Shown here one piece after another: positions 60,478-64,000 of a DNA stretch of 64,000 nt. The stretch is taken from NCBI GenBank assembly GCA_902771725.1, contig CACXXT010000030.1, forward strand, positions 1 through 64,000, in the 5' to 3' direction. The notes below the pieces were generated by a model. It ran no database searches. It had not been told where the DNA came from and saw only the letters and a list, made by a program, of their open reading frames with translations. The stretch comes from an uncultured Bacteroidales bacterium. Its GTDB lineage: Bacteria; Bacteroidota; Bacteroidia; Bacteroidales; Bacteroidaceae. Numbering within the stretch: the stretch's first letter is position 1; the number at the start of each line of letters is the position of its first letter. The translations under genes and the position numbers were made by a program.

Positions 60478-63249
60478 ATGAGAAGAATTCTCGGAGGCTT
60501 TGCCGGCTTGCTGTTCGCGGCAACCGCACAACCTGTCCTTGCCACGGAGTGGCAGGAGAAAACTGACACGGTATGGGCAGGACGCCACTACCGCGAGATC
60601 AACGGTGTGGCAACAGACTATTCCGAAAGCGACAGGTCGGTCATCTGGAACTGGGCAGACGAGACGCTGGTCGTCTACGCCGTACATCTGCCCAGCGGAC
60701 ATGTTCGTGCCGACGTGATGATGACTCCCGGCAGCAAGCAGCTGGACATGCATGTGCGCATCCTCTATCCTGCCAGGGACTTGGTCATCGCCGACCACAA
60801 ACTGGAATTCACCAAGACCGGCCGGCAGCGGGTGGAAATCCTGCCGGATACGGAACTGGAGAACGACGGATGGTACCGCATCGAATTCTCCAGCACAAAC
60901 GCCCGTCAGGCACAGACCGAACTGCAGTACCTGCTGTTCCAGCGTGAATCCAAGAAGAATGCCACGGCTGCCAACTCGATGATGGCACCTGCTGTACACC
61001 TATGGTGGAGCACCACCGACCCCTCTGCCCCGTCGGGCAATGGCTACGACTGGGTTTATATGGAAGCCATGATTCCGGAAGCCGTGAAGCAGTCGTGCAC
61101 CTATCAGATGACCATCGGCATGAGCGGTGGCTATTCGGGTATTCAGACCAACCATATCCTGAGCGACGACTCGTGGACTCACGCCGTGATCTTCTCGGTC
61201 TGGGACGACGGCGACACGGATCAGGACAAGAACCTGCCGGACTATATGCGTGCCGGGGCCGCCGATGTAGGTCCCGAGGCCTATGCCGTTCGCTTCGGAG
61301 GCGAAGGTACCGGCAGCAGCCTGCGTTACCCCGAGGGCCAGCGCTGGCAGACGGACCATTGGGTGCAGATGCTGCTGAACGATCGCCCCGAGTATCTGGA
61401 AATCAATTCCACAGACGAGCAGGGCAATCCCGTCGTGAAGACCTTCAAGAGCACCCTGCAGACCATCTGGTACAAGCAAGCCGAAGAGACGGAATGGCAT
61501 TACTTTGGCACCCTGCGCCGCGCCGGTGACTACCGCATGGAGGGCAACAATTCTGGTCTCTACAGCTTCCTCGAGAACTGGAGCGGTTTCGGAGGCGATC
61601 TCTTCCGCCGAGTGTATTTTAGGAATATGAGCATGCGTTCGGCCGCCAGCGGGCGCTGGCACACCCTGAACCACGCCGGATTCAGCAGCACCCAGCACTG
61701 GGAGACACAGCGCAATTCGCGCGATGACTATGGCCACGGCGTCACGGCGCTGTACGACAACTGCCTCTATCTTCAGTCCGGCGGCCTGCTGGGCGTGCGC
61801 GACAGCGCCAGCACCTTCGACTACGCCAGGCAGGGAGAGATGCCCTGGGTGGACACCATCAACACACAAGCCCTGCGCGAGCGTGTGGATTTGGCCACCA
61901 CAAACAGCAACTACAAGGATATCCGCATGAAAATCGAGTCCACACGCACCATCTCCGATCCTGCCAAGTGGACCCTCATCGGCTATAGCGACGAGGAGGT
62001 GAACGAAGAAGGCAACTACGGCCGCGCTGCACAAATCATGGACGGCAACACGACGACTTACTACCGCCAGAAGCAGTGGAGCTCCTTCCCCCATACCTTC
62101 AGTTTCGACGCTGGAGAAGTGGTGACCGTCAGCAGCATAGGTTTTTACCAGGCACGCGAGTACACCTTCCGCGTGAAGGACATCCAGTTGGCGGTGTCGG
62201 ACGACGGCAAGACGTGGCGCACCGTGGGCAACTATGGTGTTGAGAACGATGAATTCCCGACTGTGGAACTGAAGGAGCCCCTGACCTCCCGCTACTTCCG
62301 CCTCCGCTGCGCCCGCGGCTACGGCAACAACCTGCTCATCAACGAAGTCTACTTCAAACACGAATACCGCCTCGGCGACCTGAAGGCCGTGGCCGAGGAA
62401 CTGCTGGAACGTGACGACAGCTTCGGCGGCTACGCTCCCGCCGCTCTCAGTGAATTGCGCTCCACCTGCCAGTCGCTGCCTGCCGACGAGGCCGAAGCCA
62501 TCAAGGCATTGCGCGAGGCCATCGACCGGTTCGGGCGGACGGCTCAGCCCTTGAACTACGGCTTGCTGGACAACCTGGTGCACCACTCCACCTTCAGTGC
62601 CTACGTGCTCCACAGTCCCGCCGGGCGAGGCGAAATCGTTGCCGACGAACAGGGAGAACTCACCCTGCACGGTGCCACACAGGACGGAGCCTTGGAAGAC
62701 TACACCGCCAAGACCTTGATTTCCAATCCCCGTTCGAACTGGCTGCTGCTCCGCTCCGTGGACTACAAGGAATACTACCTTTATAATATAGGTGCAAAGA
62801 AGTACCTGAGTCTCTCGGGCGATGTTCCCGTTCTCAGCGACAAGCCGGAGGCTGTGAGCCTGACGAGCCGCAGCAACAACACCTATTTCATCGGTTCCTC
62901 GCGCGCACACCTGCAAGCCAACAGCACAGTCGCTACGCCGTTCACCCGCACAGCCCGTACGGACGACGGCTGCCTCTTCCAGTTGCGCAACAACTATGCG
63001 GTGACCCCGACCGAGCAGGAGATTGCCGCCCTGCTGCGCGAGACCGAGGAGTACCTCCACGGAGGTTCGGGAATCGTGGTGCCCGGAACGGAAGCCGGCA
63101 ACGGCGTCCTCGCAGGAAAGAACGTGGCCGTCTTCAACACCATGGGGCAGCTGATCTACCGTGGTCCCTACGAGCATATTCCGCAATTGCCCGCCGGAGT
63201 CTATGTGATTCAGGCTGGCAGGACGAGTGTGAAAAAACTTATTCATTAA
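60478..63249 (+). CDS. Secreted DUF5077/DUF3472 protein with F5/8 type C domain
   Basis: 923 aa from the ATG at 60478, which begins a clean signal peptide (MRRILGGFAGLLFAATAQP); starts further upstream would place the promoter inside the gene. An N-terminal beta domain (about 20-160) precedes the DUF3472 region (about 165-420; NGYDWVYMEAMIPE, YQMTIGMSGGYSGIQ, LRYPEGQRWQTDHWVQMLL). A discoidin F5/8C module (about 495-640) follows, with QIMDGNTTTYYR. The protein ends with a sorting-type tail (VAVFNTMGQLIYRGPYEHIP, then PAGVYVI). It probably binds or degrades a glycan at the surface; the catalytic role of DUF3472 is not established. Confidence 0.82.
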   Translation: MRRILGGFAGLLFAATAQPVLATEWQEKTDTVWAGRHYREINGVATDYSESDRSVIWNWADETLVVYAVHLPSGHVRADVMMTPGSKQLDMHVRILYPARDLVIADHKLEFTKTGRQRVEILPDTELENDGWYRIEFSSTNARQAQTELQYLLFQRESKKNATAANSMMAPAVHLWWSTTDPSAPSGNGYDWVYMEAMIPEAVKQSCTYQMTIGMSGGYSGIQTNHILSDDSWTHAVIFSVWDDGDTDQDKNLPDYMRAGAADVGPEAYAVRFGGEGTGSSLRYPEGQRWQTDHWVQMLLNDRPEYLEINSTDEQGNPVVKTFKSTLQTIWYKQAEETEWHYFGTLRRAGDYRMEGNNSGLYSFLENWSGFGGDLFRRVYFRNMSMRSAASGRWHTLNHAGFSSTQHWETQRNSRDDYGHGVTALYDNCLYLQSGGLLGVRDSASTFDYARQGEMPWVDTINTQALRERVDLATTNSNYKDIRMKIESTRTISDPAKWTLIGYSDEEVNEEGNYGRAAQIMDGNTTTYYRQKQWSSFPHTFSFDAGEVVTVSSIGFYQAREYTFRVKDIQLAVSDDGKTWRTVGNYGVENDEFPTVELKEPLTSRYFRLRCARGYGNNLLINEVYFKHEYRLGDLKAVAEELLERDDSFGGYAPAALSELRSTCQSLPADEAEAIKALREAIDRFGRTAQPLNYGLLDNLVHHSTFSAYVLHSPAGRGEIVADEQGELTLHGATQDGALEDYTAKTLISNPRSNWLLLRSVDYKEYYLYNIGAKKYLSLSGDVPVLSDKPEAVSLTSRSNNTYFIGSSRAHLQANSTVATPFTRTARTDDGCLFQLRNNYAVTPTEQEIAALLRETEEYLHGGSGIVVPGTEAGNGVLAGKNVAVFNTMGQLIYRGPYEHIPQLPAGVYVIQAGRTSVKKLIH

Positions 63250-63271
63250 CACCATAATAAAACCGAAAGCT

Positions 63272-64000
63272 ATGAAAAGAAGTATTCTTCTGACGCTCGC
63301 TGCAGCTCTGCTTGCGCTGAACGTCACCGCACAGAACATTTCTGTGAACCGTGCCCGCTACCACCAGGGCGATGACATGAATTGGGCAAAGCCCGAAACC
63401 TCCGATGCCAACTGGGAGGAAATGAGTATCACTAAGACGTGGGACGACCAGGGCAAGTCGTTCAACAACACGTTCGTCTGGTATCGCATCCATGTCAACA
63501 TCCCCAGCTCGCTCATGAAAGGAGCTGACCAGCAGAAGATTGTGGTATTCGACCTGCCGCAGGCCGATGATGCCGACGAGACGTTCCTCAACGGAAAACT
63601 CATTGGCAAGAAGGGTCGTTTCCCCAAGGACCAGGGAGGCTACCAGTCTGCCTGGAGTACCCCGCGCAGCTACTCCGTGGATGCCAAGTCCGGAGGCATC
63701 CTTTGGGATAAGGAAAATATCATCGCCGTCCGCGTTTACAATGCCGGCGAACCTGGCGGCCTCTTCGGACGTCCCCTCACCATCCGGGTGCCGAATATCA
63801 CCGACGGCCTGAGGATGCAGTTCAGCGAGGCTCCCGACGGACAGACTTCGCAGTGTACCCTCGAGCTGAACAACGAATATGCTACCAACCAGGTTGGAAC
63901 CGTCACCTTTAATATCACCAGCCGCGAGACGGGAGCCGCCCAGGGAACCCTCACCCGCAAGGTCACCGTCCGCAAGGGAAAGCCCGTGCGCCTCACCCTC
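63272..64000 (+). CDS. Secreted protein with jelly-roll sugar-binding domain (cut by window edge)
   Basis: The start and 243 codons are present; no stop occurs before the window end. A signal peptide (MKRSILLTLAAALLALNVTAQ) is followed by a galactose-binding-like jelly roll (about 40-165), with W..MSITKTWDDQGKSF, DLPQADDADETFLNGKLIG and KENIIAVRVYN. This pattern is typical of GH2-like accessory domains and of sialate O-acetylesterase-type proteins. The catalytic part, if any, lies beyond the edge. It is 22 bp after the DUF3472 gene, so they are co-transcribed. Confidence 0.8.
   Translation, partial: MKRSILLTLAAALLALNVTAQNISVNRARYHQGDDMNWAKPETSDANWEEMSITKTWDDQGKSFNNTFVWYRIHVNIPSSLMKGADQQKIVVFDLPQADDADETFLNGKLIGKKGRFPKDQGGYQSAWSTPRSYSVDAKSGGILWDKENIIAVRVYNAGEPGGLFGRPLTIRVPNITDGLRMQFSEAPDGQTSQCTLELNNEYATNQVGTVTFNITSRETGAAQGTLTRKVTVRKGKPVRLTL

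Noticed and set aside
61000..63339. Minus-strand 779-codon open frame opposite the DUF3472 gene
   Set aside because: Shadow of the plus-strand gene, which has a signal peptide and recognised domains; the reverse frame has none.

Overview
The window looks like chromosomal DNA from a Bacteroidales bacterium, most likely from the Prevotella/Paraprevotella side of the order. The evidence is the promoter style (TTGG or TTTG, 19-21 nt, then TAnnTTTG), the near absence of Shine-Dalgarno sequences, short C-terminal tails of the kind found on surface proteins of this order, many secreted glycosidases, and the gene order purH-mreB-mreC-mreD-mrdA-rodA. The DNA is fairly GC-rich for the group (estimated by eye). 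The species cannot be named from sequence alone.

Layout. 1-90: the start of a secreted or lipoprotein gene, cut by the window edge. 254-353: a 22-bp tandem repeat. 372-6874 (minus): cell-shape operon purH(IMPCH only)-mreB-mreC-mreD-mrdA-rodA. 6971-11467 (minus): aspartate aminotransferase, ribBA and an LptF/G-type permease. 11658-16689 (plus): two GH2 beta-galactosidase-type enzymes. 16838-23522 (plus): a membrane-anchored TPR/HTH regulator, a secreted protein of unknown function and a 1488-aa surface protein. 23665-25485: L-fucose isomerase. 25486-26618: a non-coding, apparently decayed stretch that carries the same 22-bp repeat family. 26619-33933 (minus): a seven-gene signalling operon. 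34240-38537 (minus): dnaE, a thioredoxin with an internal deletion and a small acidic protein. 38693-40927 (plus): psd, pssA, pyrH. 41123-43232: a lipoprotein, rsgA and frr. 43450-47881 (plus): a VTC/DUF4956/DUF2490/carbohydrate-binding cluster. 48083-55229: a small secreted protein, then GH51 and GH27 enzymes (minus). 55411-58258 (minus): hflX, a coiled-coil lipoprotein, rsmI. 58396-60263 (plus): tdk, an AI-2E-family permease, tRNA-Lys. 60478-64000: a DUF3472/F5-8C protein and a truncated jelly-roll surface protein.

The strongest candidate for an undescribed system is the minus-strand operon 33933->26619. It encodes, in order, an APH-like kinase, an exported tyrosine-phosphatase-like protein, a stand-alone (p)ppGpp hydrolase, an orphan solute-binding protein, a Cache-HAMP-SpoIIE phosphatase-HATPase fusion, a STAS anti-anti-sigma protein and a stand-alone RelA/SpoT synthetase. 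It places a periplasmic ligand sensor, a partner switch and both halves of alarmone metabolism in one transcription unit. A second candidate is the VTC-DUF4956-DUF2490-Cthe_2159 cluster, which may link a polyphosphate-polymerase-like enzyme to a surface carbohydrate-binding protein.

Other notable points are the loss of the AICAR-transformylase half of PurH, an in-frame deletion in thioredoxin, a 33-bp inverted repeat with an 18-nt homopolymer in front of mrdA, a 20-bp inverted repeat over a regulator promoter, and short repeat tracts in gene spacers that run into the stop codons of the upstream genes.
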